The notes under the pieces are model-generated. The model did no database searches and had not been told where the DNA came from. It worked only from the letters and a program-made list of their open reading frames with translations. Shown here piece after piece: positions 16,499-25,570 of a stretch of 32,483 nt of DNA (position 1 is the stretch's first letter; each line of letters starts with the position of its first letter). The translations under genes and the position numbers were made by a program. This DNA is from an uncultured Alteromonadaceae bacterium (GTDB taxonomy: Bacteria; Pseudomonadota; Gammaproteobacteria; Enterobacterales; Alteromonadaceae): the NCBI GenBank assembly GCA_938085045.1, contig CALKGI010000220.1, positions 1 to 32,483 of the forward strand, in the 5' to 3' direction.

Positions 16499-18535
16499 AT
16501 GTTGAGTAAAATCATAACAATCAAATTAAAGGCGGCATTGTTGTTGCTGAGCCTGTTCGCTTCGATGGCTCAGGCAGTACCGTTATTATACGATATTCGT
16601 TACAATCCACTGCTCTCTGGTGAAATTGAATTTGAATTTGTGTTCGATGAAGAGATTGGTGTCACGCCAAAAATCCAAATTTTCAATAATCCACCACGAT
16701 TTGAAGTGTTTTTTAAAGCGGCCGATTTTGAACAAAACTTGGCTAATGTCGTTATTAAGAAAGCCGGAGTGCAAGGTATTCGAACCCAGTTTGAAAATGA
16801 AGGGGTAAAAGTCATCATTGCGCTAGATTACCTTAAAATTTATCAAAACGAACTTAAAGGTAATGTTTATAGTCTGAAAATTGCAGACAATCCGACCCCT
16901 CAAGAAATAGAACAAGTGGCGGGCGAAGTAACTTATATAAACAAAGTTAACGCATTGGATTTTCGTCGTGGAGACAAAGGCGAAGGTCGGGTACTGGTCT
17001 TTTTGGACAATAGCACCGCGGCTGCAAATGTGATTGAAAAAGACAATAAAATCACCATTGAGCTGTTTAATATCGACCTGTTGCCAGAGCTACTGTATCT
17101 ATTAGATGTGGCAGATTTTGGCACTGTAGTGTCTACCATAGAAACCTTCAAAGAAGGGGCCAATACCAGCATAGTACTCACCACAACCGGACCTTTTACT
17201 GTAACTCATCAGCAAATCGAAAGTATCTTTACCATTGCAGTAGAAAAAGACGAGCAGGCAGGTGGTGTGTTGGGCAACTCCAAACAGTTTACCGGTAAAC
17301 CCATATCGTTGAATTTTCAAGATATTCCGGTAAGAACGGCATTGCAGATCATTGCCGATTATAACGGTTTTAATTTGGTCACCAGCGATTCAGTAGCAGG
17401 GTCACTGACGTTACGATTAGATGGTACGCCTTGGGATCAGGCGCTAGACATTGTGTTGAAGGTTAAAGGGTTAGATAAACGGATGGAAGGCAATATCTTA
17501 ATGGTGGCGCCCAGCGAAGAACTTGCTGCCAGAGAAGCCAAAGAATTACAAGCCAAACAACAGGTAGAAAAGCTCGAAACTTTGTACACTGAATTTATTC
17601 AGGTCAATTACGCCAAAGCTACCGAAATAGCAGAGTTGCTACAATCAGAAGGCACATCATTCTTATCTGAAAGAGGCGCCGTTTCGGTTGATAAGCGGAC
17701 CAACACTTTGTTGATAAAAGATTCTAGGCGTAGCATTGAAAATGTTCGTAAGGCAATTGATGCGCTTGATGTACCTATCAGACAGGTGCTTATCGAATCG
17801 CGAATGGTAACAGTTAAAGATAATGTTAGTGAAGAGCTTGGGATTCGTTGGGGTGTTAGCGACCAAGAAACTACCGACGGTTATTCTGGCACTCTTGAAG
17901 GGGCGCAAGCCATTTCTGGTGGTACTATACCTTCGGTGTCTGAGCGGTTGAATGTCAATCTGCCGGTTAACAATCCTGCGGGCAGTATTGCATTTCATGT
18001 TGCTAAGCTCATTGACGGTACGATATTGGATTTGGAATTGTCGGCACTTGAGCGCGAAAATAAAGGCGAAATTATTGCCAGCCCTCGTATAATGACCGCT
18101 AACCAGAAAAAGGCGCGAATTGAACAAGGCACTGAAATCCCGTTTGTTCAGGCCGCTTCAAGCGGTGCGACCACAGTGACTTTCAAAAAAGCGGTATTGA
18201 GTTTGGAAGTAACACCCCACATCACTCCTGACGACAGGGTTATTCTCGATTTGATCATCACCCAAGATACTCGTGGCGATACAGTGCAAACCGGTAACGG
18301 TGCTGCGACTGCAATTGATACCCAGCGTATTGAAACTCAAGTGTTGGTTGAAAACGGAGAAACCATCGTTCTTGGTGGTATATTCCAGCAGCAAATTGTT
18401 AGTTCAGTTTCAAAAGTTCCGTTGCTGGGCGACATCCCTTATCTTGGTCGGGCGTTTCGTACCGACAGCGAACTCAATGAAAAAACGGAATTATTGATAT
18501 TCGTGACTCCAAAAATCGTGACGAACTCGTTTTAG
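16499..18535 (+). CDS. pilQ: Type IV pilus secretin PilQ
   Basis: Outer-membrane channel through which the pilus passes; 678 residues. The signal peptide MLSKIITIKLKAALLLLSLFASMAQA leads to an AMIN peptidoglycan-binding region (about 30-245), an STN/N0 domain (SLNFQDIPVRTALQIIADYNGFN), an N1 domain with the VNYAKATEIAELL and VDKRTNTLLIKD motifs, and the secretin domain ending in LVENGETIVLGGIF, VPLLGDIPYLGRAF and LLIFVTPKIV. The frame can open at 16484, but the ATG at 16499 has GGATGA at good distance and gives a clean signal peptide. It is the last gene of pilMNOPQ. Confidence 0.96.
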   Translation: MLSKIITIKLKAALLLLSLFASMAQAVPLLYDIRYNPLLSGEIEFEFVFDEEIGVTPKIQIFNNPPRFEVFFKAADFEQNLANVVIKKAGVQGIRTQFENEGVKVIIALDYLKIYQNELKGNVYSLKIADNPTPQEIEQVAGEVTYINKVNALDFRRGDKGEGRVLVFLDNSTAAANVIEKDNKITIELFNIDLLPELLYLLDVADFGTVVSTIETFKEGANTSIVLTTTGPFTVTHQQIESIFTIAVEKDEQAGGVLGNSKQFTGKPISLNFQDIPVRTALQIIADYNGFNLVTSDSVAGSLTLRLDGTPWDQALDIVLKVKGLDKRMEGNILMVAPSEELAAREAKELQAKQQVEKLETLYTEFIQVNYAKATEIAELLQSEGTSFLSERGAVSVDKRTNTLLIKDSRRSIENVRKAIDALDVPIRQVLIESRMVTVKDNVSEELGIRWGVSDQETTDGYSGTLEGAQAISGGTIPSVSERLNVNLPVNNPAGSIAFHVAKLIDGTILDLELSALERENKGEIIASPRIMTANQKKARIEQGTEIPFVQAASSGATTVTFKKAVLSLEVTPHITPDDRVILDLIITQDTRGDTVQTGNGAATAIDTQRIETQVLVENGETIVLGGIFQQQIVSSVSKVPLLGDIPYLGRAFRTDSELNEKTELLIFVTPKIVTNSF

Positions 18536-18583
18536 GGCCCGTTCTTCACGTCTTTTCCTTGGCATTTCATAAGCAATTGATTT

Positions 18584-18610
18584 AATGCTTGAACATCGCA
18601 AGCATTTTTT
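18584..18610 (+). terminator. Intrinsic terminator of the pil operon
   Basis: AATGCTTG and CAAGCATT form an 8-bp stem with a 7-nt loop followed by four more T. It lies 49 bp after pilQ and overlaps the aroK promoter. Confidence 0.65.
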
Positions 18611-18618
18611 GCGATAAT
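18589..18618 (+). promoter_or_regulatory. Promoter for aroK-aroB-damX-dam
   Basis: TTGAAC, an 18-bp spacer and GATAAT match sigma70 well. The spacer carries a second inverted repeat ATCGCAA / TTGCGAT (18595-18601 and 18609-18615) that shares bases with the pilQ terminator stem. Confidence 0.6.
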
Positions 18619-18686
18619 CCCCCACCTCACTCAAAGTAGTGGAGTTTCACGCGGATTAATTAACTAGGTTAGAATTGTAAATAGAT

Positions 18687-19205
18687 ATGGCTGAAAAACG
18701 TAATATTTTCTTGGTCGGCCCTATGGGTGCTGGCAAAAGTACTATTGGAAGGCATCTGGCTGAGCAACTACATTTGGAATTTTTTGATTCAGATCAAGAG
18801 ATTGAAAAGCGTACCGGCGCAGACATTGCGTGGGTATTCGATGTTGAAGGGGAAGAAGGCTTCCGAGTTCGTGAAGAAAAAGTAATTGAAGACCTAACCG
18901 AAAAACAAGGCATTGTCTTGGCCACCGGCGGTGGTTCAGTTGCTAGCAAAGAAGTGAGAAATCGTTTATCTGCCAGGGGAATTGTGGTTTATCTCGAAAC
19001 CCCTATCGAAAAGCAGGTTGCTCGAACGCAGCGTGACAAGCGCAGACCTTTATTGCAAACCGAAGAAGATTCACGGTCTGTATTGGAACGTTTGGCCAAT
19101 GAGCGCAACGCTTTGTATGAAGATGTTGCCGACTTTACCGTCAAAACTGACGAGCAAAGTGCCAAAGTTGTTGCAAGTCAGATCATCCGTAAAATAGGTT
19201 TTTAG
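18687..19205 (+). CDS. aroK: Shikimate kinase I
   Basis: Phosphorylates shikimate with ATP in chorismate biosynthesis. The 172 residues match E. coli AroK in length. Walker A is GPMGAGKST at 11-19. Substrate-binding features are the DSD motif in [13 protein letters not shown], the FR of GFRVREE, the TGGGSV loop and the lid RDKRRPLL. aroB follows after 22 bp, the standard aroK-aroB-damX-dam order. Confidence 0.97.
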   Translation: MAEKRNIFLVGPMGAGKSTIGRHLAEQLHLEFFDSDQEIEKRTGADIAWVFDVEGEEGFRVREEKVIEDLTEKQGIVLATGGGSVASKEVRNRLSARGIVVYLETPIEKQVARTQRDKRRPLLQTEEDSRSVLERLANERNALYEDVADFTVKTDEQSAKVVASQIIRKIGF

Positions 19206-19227
19206 TTTATTCAGGAATGCTACGCCC

Positions 19228-20319
19228 ATGGCTCAACTAAAAGTCGACTTAGGTTCGCGTAGCTATCCTATATTTATTGATACCGATACCTGTCAACTGA
19301 CTGCTCAATTAACCCCTTATTTAAAAAACCGCAATCTGGTGATTGTGTCGAATGCTTGTGTTGCTGACATCTATCTTGGTGATTTGAAAGCCGCCCTGAG
19401 TGAAAATTATCAGGTCAGCCATTATTTTATGCAAGATGGTGAACAATACAAATCTTTCGAGACGTTTCACGATTTGATTGGTTTTTTACTAGAAGGCAAT
19501 TACGGTCGCGATACCACTTTGGTTGCACTTGGCGGCGGTGTTGTGGGAGATTTGACCGGATTTGTTGCTGCTAGTTATCAGCGCGGCATCGACTTCGTAC
19601 AGATACCAACGACTCTATTGTCTCAGGTAGACTCATCTGTGGGCGGCAAAACCGCTATCAACCATCCTCTTGGTAAAAATATGGTCGGGGCGTTTTATCA
19701 ACCCAAAGCTGTATTGATAGATATCAAATCACTTAATACCCTGCCACCAAGAGAATTTGCCGCAGGTATGGCTGAAGTCATCAAATATGGTATTGCGCTT
19801 GATAGTTCATTTTTTGAATATCTCGAAACAAACAAGTCTGCCATTGCTGCATTTGATACCCAAACACTAATATGTGTTGTTAAGCGGTGCTGCGAAATCA
19901 AGGCTGATGTTGTTCGTCAGGATGAAAAAGAAGGTGGCGTACGTGCGCTGCTTAATTTTGGTCATACTTTTGCTCATGCTATCGAAGCGCATATGGGTTA
20001 CGGTAACTGGCTTCACGGCGAGGCTGTAGGGGCTGGTATGGTTTTTGCTGCACAAGTGGCACAGTTAAACGGTTTATTGACAGTGGAACAGGTTGAACGC
20101 ATCATCACATTACTTGAGTATTTCAAGTTGCCTGTGGTTGGCCCCGCTTCAATGAGTTATCAGGACTATATGCCTCATATGCGAAAAGACAAAAAAAATC
20201 TGGCGGGTGAAATTCGTTTTGTAATCCCCACTGATATCGGTTCATCTAAGGTAACCAATCAGGTTACTGATGAGCAGTTAAAGCAAGTGTTGGGCTTTGA
20301 ACCAAGTGCGCAAGACTAA
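19228..20319 (+). CDS. aroB: 3-dehydroquinate synthase
   Basis: NAD- and metal-dependent enzyme that converts DAHP to 3-dehydroquinate, the second step of the shikimate pathway. 363 residues, as usual. The nucleotide-binding loop GGGVVGDLTGF is at 102-112, with PTTLLSQVDSSVGGKTAIN after it. Metal ligands are the glutamate of GMAEVIKYG and the histidines of NFGHTFAHAIE and LHGEAVGAGM. damX starts 2 bp after the stop. Confidence 0.98.
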   Translation: MAQLKVDLGSRSYPIFIDTDTCQLTAQLTPYLKNRNLVIVSNACVADIYLGDLKAALSENYQVSHYFMQDGEQYKSFETFHDLIGFLLEGNYGRDTTLVALGGGVVGDLTGFVAASYQRGIDFVQIPTTLLSQVDSSVGGKTAINHPLGKNMVGAFYQPKAVLIDIKSLNTLPPREFAAGMAEVIKYGIALDSSFFEYLETNKSAIAAFDTQTLICVVKRCCEIKADVVRQDEKEGGVRALLNFGHTFAHAIEAHMGYGNWLHGEAVGAGMVFAAQVAQLNGLLTVEQVERIITLLEYFKLPVVGPASMSYQDYMPHMRKDKKNLAGEIRFVIPTDIGSSKVTNQVTDEQLKQVLGFEPSAQD

Positions 20320-20321
20320 CG

Positions 20322-21896
20322 ATGAAAGCGGGCATATTACCCAGTCGTCAAGAACTGTTGTCGCGCATAGAATTGGTATGCGAACTCGATAGCAGCTTAG
20401 TTGCCGTCACTGGCGATGTTGGGATTGGCAAATCGGCATTGCTCGAATTCTTCATTGAACACCACTGCCTTGACCGCAAAAAATGCTTCGTTCAAGCGAC
20501 TAAAGACCAAAGCGCTCATCAATTAAGAGAACAACTGTTAATTCAGTTGTTGCCCGGTTGTGCTTACGACCCACATCTGTCGTTGGCGCAAAACATTGCG
20601 GGTGCGCAATTACCCGAACCCCTTAATGTCATCATCATAATAGATAGCGCTGAATTTGCCGCGTTTGAGATATTTCAAGACCTGTTGGAATTATTAAAAG
20701 ATCACAACGGTCATCAATTTTGTGCCATCTTTGCACAGCCCCGCGACCCCGAACGCATTAGCCAACTTAATGATGGTCGAGGACTGATTGAAATTCACCT
20801 TGAACCTTTAAGCAAAGCCGAAAGCCGGATGTTGTTGGAGTTTTATTATCAAACGATGATAGACAGCGATAGGGCGCAGGTGCAAAAATTTATCGAGCGT
20901 TGTTATGGTTTACCGGCAAAACTGTTGAAATGGGAAGACAATACGGCAGGTTCGTCATCGGCAAACAAATTGTCGAAAAAGGCATTGGTTACTTCAGCCG
21001 TAACTGTATTTTTGATCGCTGTTTTGGCCGTTGCGGCTTGGTTTTTTATACCACAAAATGACCCTCATGACCAAATGCAGGTTCAGAGTAAGCTTTCGGC
21101 TAAAGAATTGTTAAAACAAGCCATAAAAGAGGCAGAAGAAAACCAGCAAGCTGTTCAAGATAGTGCAGCCACGCAAACAGATTCGCAATCAGATAAGCAG
21201 CAAGTAGACAGGTTACCTGAGGATATTGGTAGTGTTATTGATAATGATTCAGACTCCATCACTGCCAAAGTTGATGACAACAGCGAACTTGATACCCTTT
21301 TGGTTCAAAATTGGTCTGATTCAGTTAATAAAGCAAAAGCCGTCAAGAAAACTGTCGATAAAACGCCAATTAGTGCCACTGCTGTAGCTGTGAGTGATGA
21401 GCCAGAGTCTTCAACCGAAACTAAACCAGAGTCTACAACCGATACTAAACCAGAGTCTTCAACTGAAGTTGACTCAGAGGCTTTAATTGAATCAAAAACG
21501 CTTGACGATACAGTAACGCTATCACAAGGCAAACCCGTTGAAATAACAGCAAACAAAGCGCAAAGTCAGAGTCAAACCATCGATAGTAAGATGGACAATC
21601 AATGGTTTTTATCTCAATCAGTCAGTGGCACTGTTATTCAGCTAGCAGGCGTGAGCAATCCCCAAGTACTAGAAACATTTTTGGTCGAACATAAATTAAA
21701 ATCTACCGCCCATATCTATCAGTCGGTTCGTAATGGTAATCCTTGGTACGTTGTCACGACTAAGGCCTACACGACACCTGACGAAGCAAGACAAGCTATT
21801 AACGGGCTATCGGCGACATTACGTTCGACACAGCCTTGGGTAAAATCCATTCGTGCCATACAATCAGAAATCATTAATGCAAACAAAAAAAACTAA
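20322..21896 (+). CDS. damX: DamX-like AAA/SPOR cell division protein
   Basis: A 524-residue bitopic protein. The N-terminal ATPase-like domain has Walker A GDVGIGKS (31-38) and a Walker B-like NVIIIIDSAE (102-111). One membrane segment is at 221-243. The periplasmic part is a long acidic, Ser/Thr-rich linker with three copies of an octapeptide (PESSTETK, PESTTDTK, PESSTEVD), then a C-terminal SPOR domain from about residue 445 that binds denuded septal glycan. Location between aroB and dam supports DamX. Its last 20 bp overlap the dam start. E. coli DamX is shorter (428 residues); the difference is mostly the linker and the N-terminal domain. Confidence 0.88.
   Translation: MKAGILPSRQELLSRIELVCELDSSLVAVTGDVGIGKSALLEFFIEHHCLDRKKCFVQATKDQSAHQLREQLLIQLLPGCAYDPHLSLAQNIAGAQLPEPLNVIIIIDSAEFAAFEIFQDLLELLKDHNGHQFCAIFAQPRDPERISQLNDGRGLIEIHLEPLSKAESRMLLEFYYQTMIDSDRAQVQKFIERCYGLPAKLLKWEDNTAGSSSANKLSKKALVTSAVTVFLIAVLAVAAWFFIPQNDPHDQMQVQSKLSAKELLKQAIKEAEENQQAVQDSAATQTDSQSDKQQVDRLPEDIGSVIDNDSDSITAKVDDNSELDTLLVQNWSDSVNKAKAVKKTVDKTPISATAVAVSDEPESSTETKPESTTDTKPESSTEVDSEALIESKTLDDTVTLSQGKPVEITANKAQSQSQTIDSKMDNQWFLSQSVSGTVIQLAGVSNPQVLETFLVEHKLKSTAHIYQSVRNGNPWYVVTTKAYTTPDEARQAINGLSATLRSTQPWVKSIRAIQSEIINANKKN
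21402..21473 (+). repeat. Three 24-bp tandem repeats inside damX
   Basis: Units at 21402-21425, 21426-21449 and 21450-21473 begin CCAGAGTCT and keep the reading frame, encoding P-E-S-(S/T)-T-(E/D)-(T/V)-(K/D). They lie in the disordered linker, where copy-number change would be tolerated. Confidence 0.85.
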
Positions 21897-22710
21897 GACC
21901 CGCTCATTTTTAAAATGGGCGGGGGGCAAATATTCCCTGATGGACACCATCAACGAACATTTGCCAAGCGGCAGCAAGCTGATTGAGCCTTTTGTTGGCG
22001 CGGGCACTGTGTTTCTCAATACTAATTACAACAAATACTTGTTAAACGACATCAATGCCGATTTGATCAATTTGTTTAACGAGCTTAAAAGCAATAGCCA
22101 AACGCTTATCCCCGATATGCGAACGATGTTTGATAACAAGTACAACAATGCCGATAGTTTTTACGACTTACGTGAAAAATTTAATTTAAGTAAAGACACT
22201 TATGAACGATCGGTAATGTTCTTGTATTTAAACCGTCATTGTTACAACGGCCTGTGTCGTTACAACCTCTCTGGTGGTTATAACGTGCCGTTTGGTAAAT
22301 ATGTTAAGCCTTATTTTCCACAGCACGAATTGGAATTTTTTGCCGACAAAGCCAAAAAAGCCACTTTTACTTGTGACAGCTATGTAAAAACCTTTCAAAA
22401 AGCGAGAAAAGGCTCGGTGATATATTGTGATCCGCCCTATGTGCCGTTGAGTAAAACCGCCAGCTTTACCACTTACGCCAAAGATGGTTTTAACTTAGAC
22501 GACCAAGCCAAGCTGGCTAACCTTGCAGAGACAGCCGCATTTCAACGGGGTATTCCAGTACTTATCAGCAATCATGCCACGACTTGGACGCGCAAGATTT
22601 ATGAGCAATCAAGTCATATTGATGTGGTGAAGGTGGCAAGAACTATTAGTCACAAAGGGTCGGCTCGAAAGCCTGTTGAAGAGATTTTTGCGTTGTACGA
22701 ACACACGTAG
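21877..22710 (+). CDS. dam: DNA adenine methylase (GATC)
   Basis: Methylates the adenine of GATC for mismatch-repair strand choice and replication control. The 277 residues contain the alpha-class order: SAM motif FLKWAGGKYSL (11-21) and EPFVGAGTVFLN (37-48), the middle target-recognition region with RYNLSGGYNVPFGKY, and catalytic DPPY at 185-188. The frame can open at 21853, but the ATG at 21877 gives the family N-terminus. It overlaps damX by 20 bp, so translation is probably coupled. Confidence 0.97.
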   Translation: MQTKKTKTRSFLKWAGGKYSLMDTINEHLPSGSKLIEPFVGAGTVFLNTNYNKYLLNDINADLINLFNELKSNSQTLIPDMRTMFDNKYNNADSFYDLREKFNLSKDTYERSVMFLYLNRHCYNGLCRYNLSGGYNVPFGKYVKPYFPQHELEFFADKAKKATFTCDSYVKTFQKARKGSVIYCDPPYVPLSKTASFTTYAKDGFNLDDQAKLANLAETAAFQRGIPVLISNHATTWTRKIYEQSSHIDVVKVARTISHKGSARKPVEEIFALYEHT

Positions 22711-22729
22711 ATTTCAGTTGAGATGTGCT

Positions 22730-22782
22730 GCACCAAAGCTCAGTATTTGAGCCGGTAATGATATCTATCGGTGCTTTTCTTT
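22730..22782 (+). terminator. Probable terminator after dam
   Basis: GCACC (22730-22734) pairs with GGTGC (22770-22774), enclosing an inner GCTCA/TGAGC hairpin, and is followed by TTTTCTTTG. It would end the aroK-dam unit before the two minus-strand genes to the right. Confidence 0.45.
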
Positions 22783-22849
22783 GTGTGTATTGCTTGTGCG
22801 TATTGGTATTGGATTTCAAGCTTTGATGTTCAATCGCAATCTACCGGTT

Positions 22850-23047
22850 CTATCCGGTAACTATCGAGACCACACCAACAATGCTGGCGACAAACAAAAT
22901 GGTAAAAACAATACCGGCGATAATATAAGTTTTGGGATTGGCAGCGTTAAAATCTCTTTCGCGATTTTTGTCACTTTGCACGCCGAACATTGCGGCACAA
23001 ACACTACTGAAAACCTGTAGCAGGGATGAGTTGGATTTATCCTTCAC
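22850..23047 (-). CDS. DUF2970 small membrane protein (GTG start)
   Basis: 65 residues recognised as the DUF2970 family by LLQVFSSVCAAMFGVQSDKNRERDF followed by one membrane helix (about 41-63, TYIIAGIVFTILFVASIVGVVSIV). The function is unknown. It begins with GTG inside the last codons of the upstream gene (11-bp overlap), which suggests translational coupling. No other start fits the family N-terminus. Together with its neighbour it sits between dam and rpe, which are adjacent in many relatives. Confidence 0.82.
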   Translation of the reverse strand: MKDKSNSSLLQVFSSVCAAMFGVQSDKNRERDFNAANPKTYIIAGIVFTILFVASIVGVVSIVTG

Positions 23048-23432
23048 GCGTGGGCACTACCGTTTTTGTGGATTCATATTTTGGGCTGTGTACCAGCTCA
23101 AACAAATCAATAAATTGGAATTGGGTCGAACGACTGCCGCCGCTGAACCAGTTTAACCAACTGCTATTCGCACTGTTGGCAGTATTATGTTTGGCTATAC
23201 AGCTGGCCTGAGCAGGGGTTGTACAGTGGGTATTGTCAAATTGATTGGAAGCGCCAGAGGTAATAAACAAAGGTATTGTTAAAAATACAGCTAAGGTTAG
23301 CCGTTTTTTTGCTGAGCTATTAACAGAGTCACTAACTGAGCCACTAACTAAGTTATTTTCCGTATGAGTTCTGGTGTTTTTTACAGAATTTCTTCGCGTA
23401 TTGTCTACTGCGTAAGCATCGTTTGATTTCAT
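23037..23432 (-). CDS. Unrecognised anchored or secreted protein, 131 residues
   Basis: I do not recognise this protein. Residues 1-41 are polar and Ser/Asn-rich, 42-60 (KKRLTLAVFLTIPLFITSG) form a signal peptide or anchor, and the rest would be periplasmic, with two cysteines (C70, C78) and an aromatic block SWLNWFSGGSRSTQFQFIDLFELVHS (91-116) that looks like the conserved part. The frame opens at 23471, but ATG 23432 has a perfect GGGAGGAG upstream (23437-23444). The long polar stretch before the hydrophobic segment is odd for a signal peptide; the native start could be internal. It overlaps the DUF2970 gene by 11 bp. Confidence 0.68.
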   Translation of the reverse strand: MKSNDAYAVDNTRRNSVKNTRTHTENNLVSGSVSDSVNSSAKKRLTLAVFLTIPLFITSGASNQFDNTHCTTPAQASCIAKHNTANSANSSWLNWFSGGSRSTQFQFIDLFELVHSPKYESTKTVVPTREG

Positions 23433-23469
23433 ACCACTCCTCCCAAATGACCGTTTTTCTAAGCTGCCC

Positions 23470-23481
23470 ATAGTATACTAT
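23470..23481. promoter_or_regulatory. 12-bp perfect palindrome before the 131-residue protein gene
   Basis: ATAGTATACTAT stands 38 bp upstream of the minus-strand start at 23432 and could be an operator or part of a -10/-35 region. No regulator is known for it. Confidence 0.25.
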
Positions 23482-23513
23482 ATGAGCTAAAAGTACATCA
23501 TTTATTACAAACT

Positions 23514-23566
23514 TGCGATGAATGGTTACGTATCTATGTTAAGCGGTCATAAAGCCGTTCATCGCA
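23514..23566. repeat. Long hairpin upstream of rpe
   Basis: TGCGATGAATGG (23514-23525) pairs with CCGTTCATCGCA (23555-23566), 12 bp with one G-T wobble and a 29-nt loop. There is no T-run. It lies in the 263-bp gap between the divergent minus-strand genes and rpe, about 130 bp before the rpe start. Confidence 0.55.
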
Positions 23567-23695
23567 GGCTATATAGGCATTAGTTATCGCTTTTTATCAT
23601 TAGACCAAGCCCTTGTTTTCCTGATAAAATCAACCTCAATACTTTTGCTCAGCACAACCAATAGCCAATACAACGTCAACACAGAGAAAACCGCC

Positions 23696-24382
23696 ATGAA
23701 TCAGACCAAAAAAGACTATTTAATAGCTCCTTCCATCCTGTCAGCCGATTTTGCCCGCTTGGGTGGTGATGTTGAAAAAGTATTGGCAGATGGTGCCGAT
23801 GTGGTGCATTTTGATGTGATGGACAATCATTACGTGCCTAATTTAACAATTGGTCCCATGGTCTGCAGTGCGCTTAGAGATTATGGTATTACTGCACCAA
23901 TCGACGTCCACTTGATGGTAAAACCAGTCGATAGAATGATTGAAATGTTTGCCAGCGCAGGCGCTTCAATTATCACCTTTCATCCTGAAGCTTCTGAACA
24001 TGTAGACCGGTCGTTGCAGTTGATTAAAAGTGCGGGTTGTCAGGCTGGTTTAGTATTGAATCCGGCAAGCTCATTGGCGCAACTTGAACATGTGATGGAT
24101 AAATTGGACGTTATTTTGTTGATGTCAGTTAACCCGGGGTTTGGTGGTCAGTCATTTATCCCGCATACGCTTGAAAAACTGCGTCAGGTTCGTAAGCTCA
24201 TCGATGAAAGTGGATATGATATACGCCTAGAAGTTGATGGCGGTGTAAACGTTAAAAATATTCGAGAAATTGCCGAAGCTGGTGCCGACATGTTTGTCGC
24301 AGGTTCGGCTATTTTCAATCAACCAGATTATGCGGTGGTGATTGACCAAATGCGTTCAGAATTGGCCAAAGTTAACAGCTAA
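23696..24382 (+). CDS. rpe: Ribulose-phosphate 3-epimerase
   Basis: Interconverts ribulose-5-phosphate and xylulose-5-phosphate in the pentose phosphate pathway. A TIM barrel of 229 residues. Metal and catalytic motifs are [47 protein letters not shown] and the phosphate-binding LEVDGGVN / VAGSAIF. The frame opens at 23645, but the ATG at 23696 gives the family N-terminus. In E. coli gph lies between rpe and trpS; here only 98 bp separate them. Confidence 0.96.
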   Translation: MNQTKKDYLIAPSILSADFARLGGDVEKVLADGADVVHFDVMDNHYVPNLTIGPMVCSALRDYGITAPIDVHLMVKPVDRMIEMFASAGASIITFHPEASEHVDRSLQLIKSAGCQAGLVLNPASSLAQLEHVMDKLDVILLMSVNPGFGGQSFIPHTLEKLRQVRKLIDESGYDIRLEVDGGVNVKNIREIAEAGADMFVAGSAIFNQPDYAVVIDQMRSELAKVNS

Positions 24383-24480
24383 ATTCGTGAACCGAGATAT
24401 TAATCCTATGGCCCTACAACCAAAATTTGTGTTAGCCTGCTTTGTAACCCAACTAAGCCTTAATTAAAGAGAATAAAAAA

Positions 24481-25485
24481 ATGACTAAACCTGTTGTTCT
24501 AAGTGGTATTCAGCCCTCTGGCGAATTGACTATCGGCAATTACATAGGGGCTTTGCGACAATGGGTTAATATGCAACAAACCCACGAATGTTTCTTTTCG
24601 CTTGTTGATATGCACGCCATTACAGTCCGTCAAGAGCCAGAAAAACTGCGCAATGCCAGTTTAGATTCACTGGCATTGTTACTGGCTGTTGGGGTTGACC
24701 CAAAGCAAAGCGTAATATTCATGCAGTCTCATGTACCGCAGCACGCTCAATTGGGCTGGATCCTCAATTGTTATGCGCAAATGGGTGAGCTGAATCGGAT
24801 GACCCAGTTTAAAGATAAGTCCCAGAAAAACGTTAATAACATTAATGTTGGGTTGTTTGGTTACCCGGTATTGATGGCTGCTGATATCTTGTTATATGCG
24901 GCCGAAGAAATTCCAGTCGGGCAAGATCAAAAACAGCATCTTGAATTAGCTCGTGATATTGCCACCCGTTTTAACAACTTGTATGGCGAGACTTTTCAGG
25001 TGCCAGAACCTTTTATTCCTAAGTTTGGTGCTAAGATCATGAGCTTGCAGGAACCGACCAAAAAGATGTCCAAGTCGGATGACAATACCAATAATTTTAT
25101 TGGTTTGCTCGAAGACCCGAAAAAAGTTGCCAAGAAAATCAAACGCGCAGTGACAGATTCTGATGAGCAGGCGCGCATTTATTTCGACACCGAAGAGAAA
25201 CCCGGCGTGTCCAACCTGTTAACGTTATTGTCTTGTACCACAGGCCAATCAATTGAAGATTTAGTGCCACAATACGAAGACAAAATGTATGGACATCTTA
25301 AAGGTGACGTTGCAAACGCAGTGGTTGACTTTATTGCGCCGGTTCAACAACGTTTTCAAGAGTTTCGCGGTGACATGACGTTGCTCAACAGCATTATGAA
25401 AGACGGAGCAGAAAAAGCGTCTGAGCGAGCTGAGAAAACACTGGTTAAGGTGCATGAGGCCGTTGGCATGGTGGCTAAAGGTTAA
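24481..25485 (+). CDS. trpS: Tryptophanyl-tRNA synthetase
   Basis: Class Ic synthetase charging tRNA-Trp; 334 residues, the E. coli length. The HIGH-like motif is TIGN in [18 protein letters not shown], the KMSKS motif is KKMSKSDDN near residue 200, and the tryptophan-binding region includes [11 protein letters not shown] and [18 protein letters not shown] precedes the ATG. A hairpin follows the stop. Confidence 0.98.
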   Translation: MTKPVVLSGIQPSGELTIGNYIGALRQWVNMQQTHECFFSLVDMHAITVRQEPEKLRNASLDSLALLLAVGVDPKQSVIFMQSHVPQHAQLGWILNCYAQMGELNRMTQFKDKSQKNVNNINVGLFGYPVLMAADILLYAAEEIPVGQDQKQHLELARDIATRFNNLYGETFQVPEPFIPKFGAKIMSLQEPTKKMSKSDDNTNNFIGLLEDPKKVAKKIKRAVTDSDEQARIYFDTEEKPGVSNLLTLLSCTTGQSIEDLVPQYEDKMYGHLKGDVANAVVDFIAPVQQRFQEFRGDMTLLNSIMKDGAEKASERAEKTLVKVHEAVGMVAKG

Positions 25486-25497
25486 AGCTGCACATCC

Positions 25498-25534
25498 GGC
25501 GGGGGGATTCGTGTTAATATACCTCCGCCAATTT
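25498..25534 (+). terminator. Probable terminator after trpS
   Basis: GGCGGGGG and CCTCCGCC pair over 8 bp with one G-T, a 16-nt loop, then AATTTT. It lies 12 bp past trpS. Confidence 0.5.
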
Positions 25535-25570
25535 TGAACAGAACACAAATTTAAGAGGAACCTCACCAGA

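Noticed and set aside
22781-23211. Plus-strand ORFs opposite the DUF2970 and 131-residue protein genes
   Set aside because: The minus-strand frames have a family match (DUF2970) or a perfect Shine-Dalgarno; the plus frames have neither.
23514-23566. Possible integron attC site
   Set aside because: The hairpin lacks paired RYYYAAC and GTTRRRY core sites at its ends and no integrase or cassette array is near.
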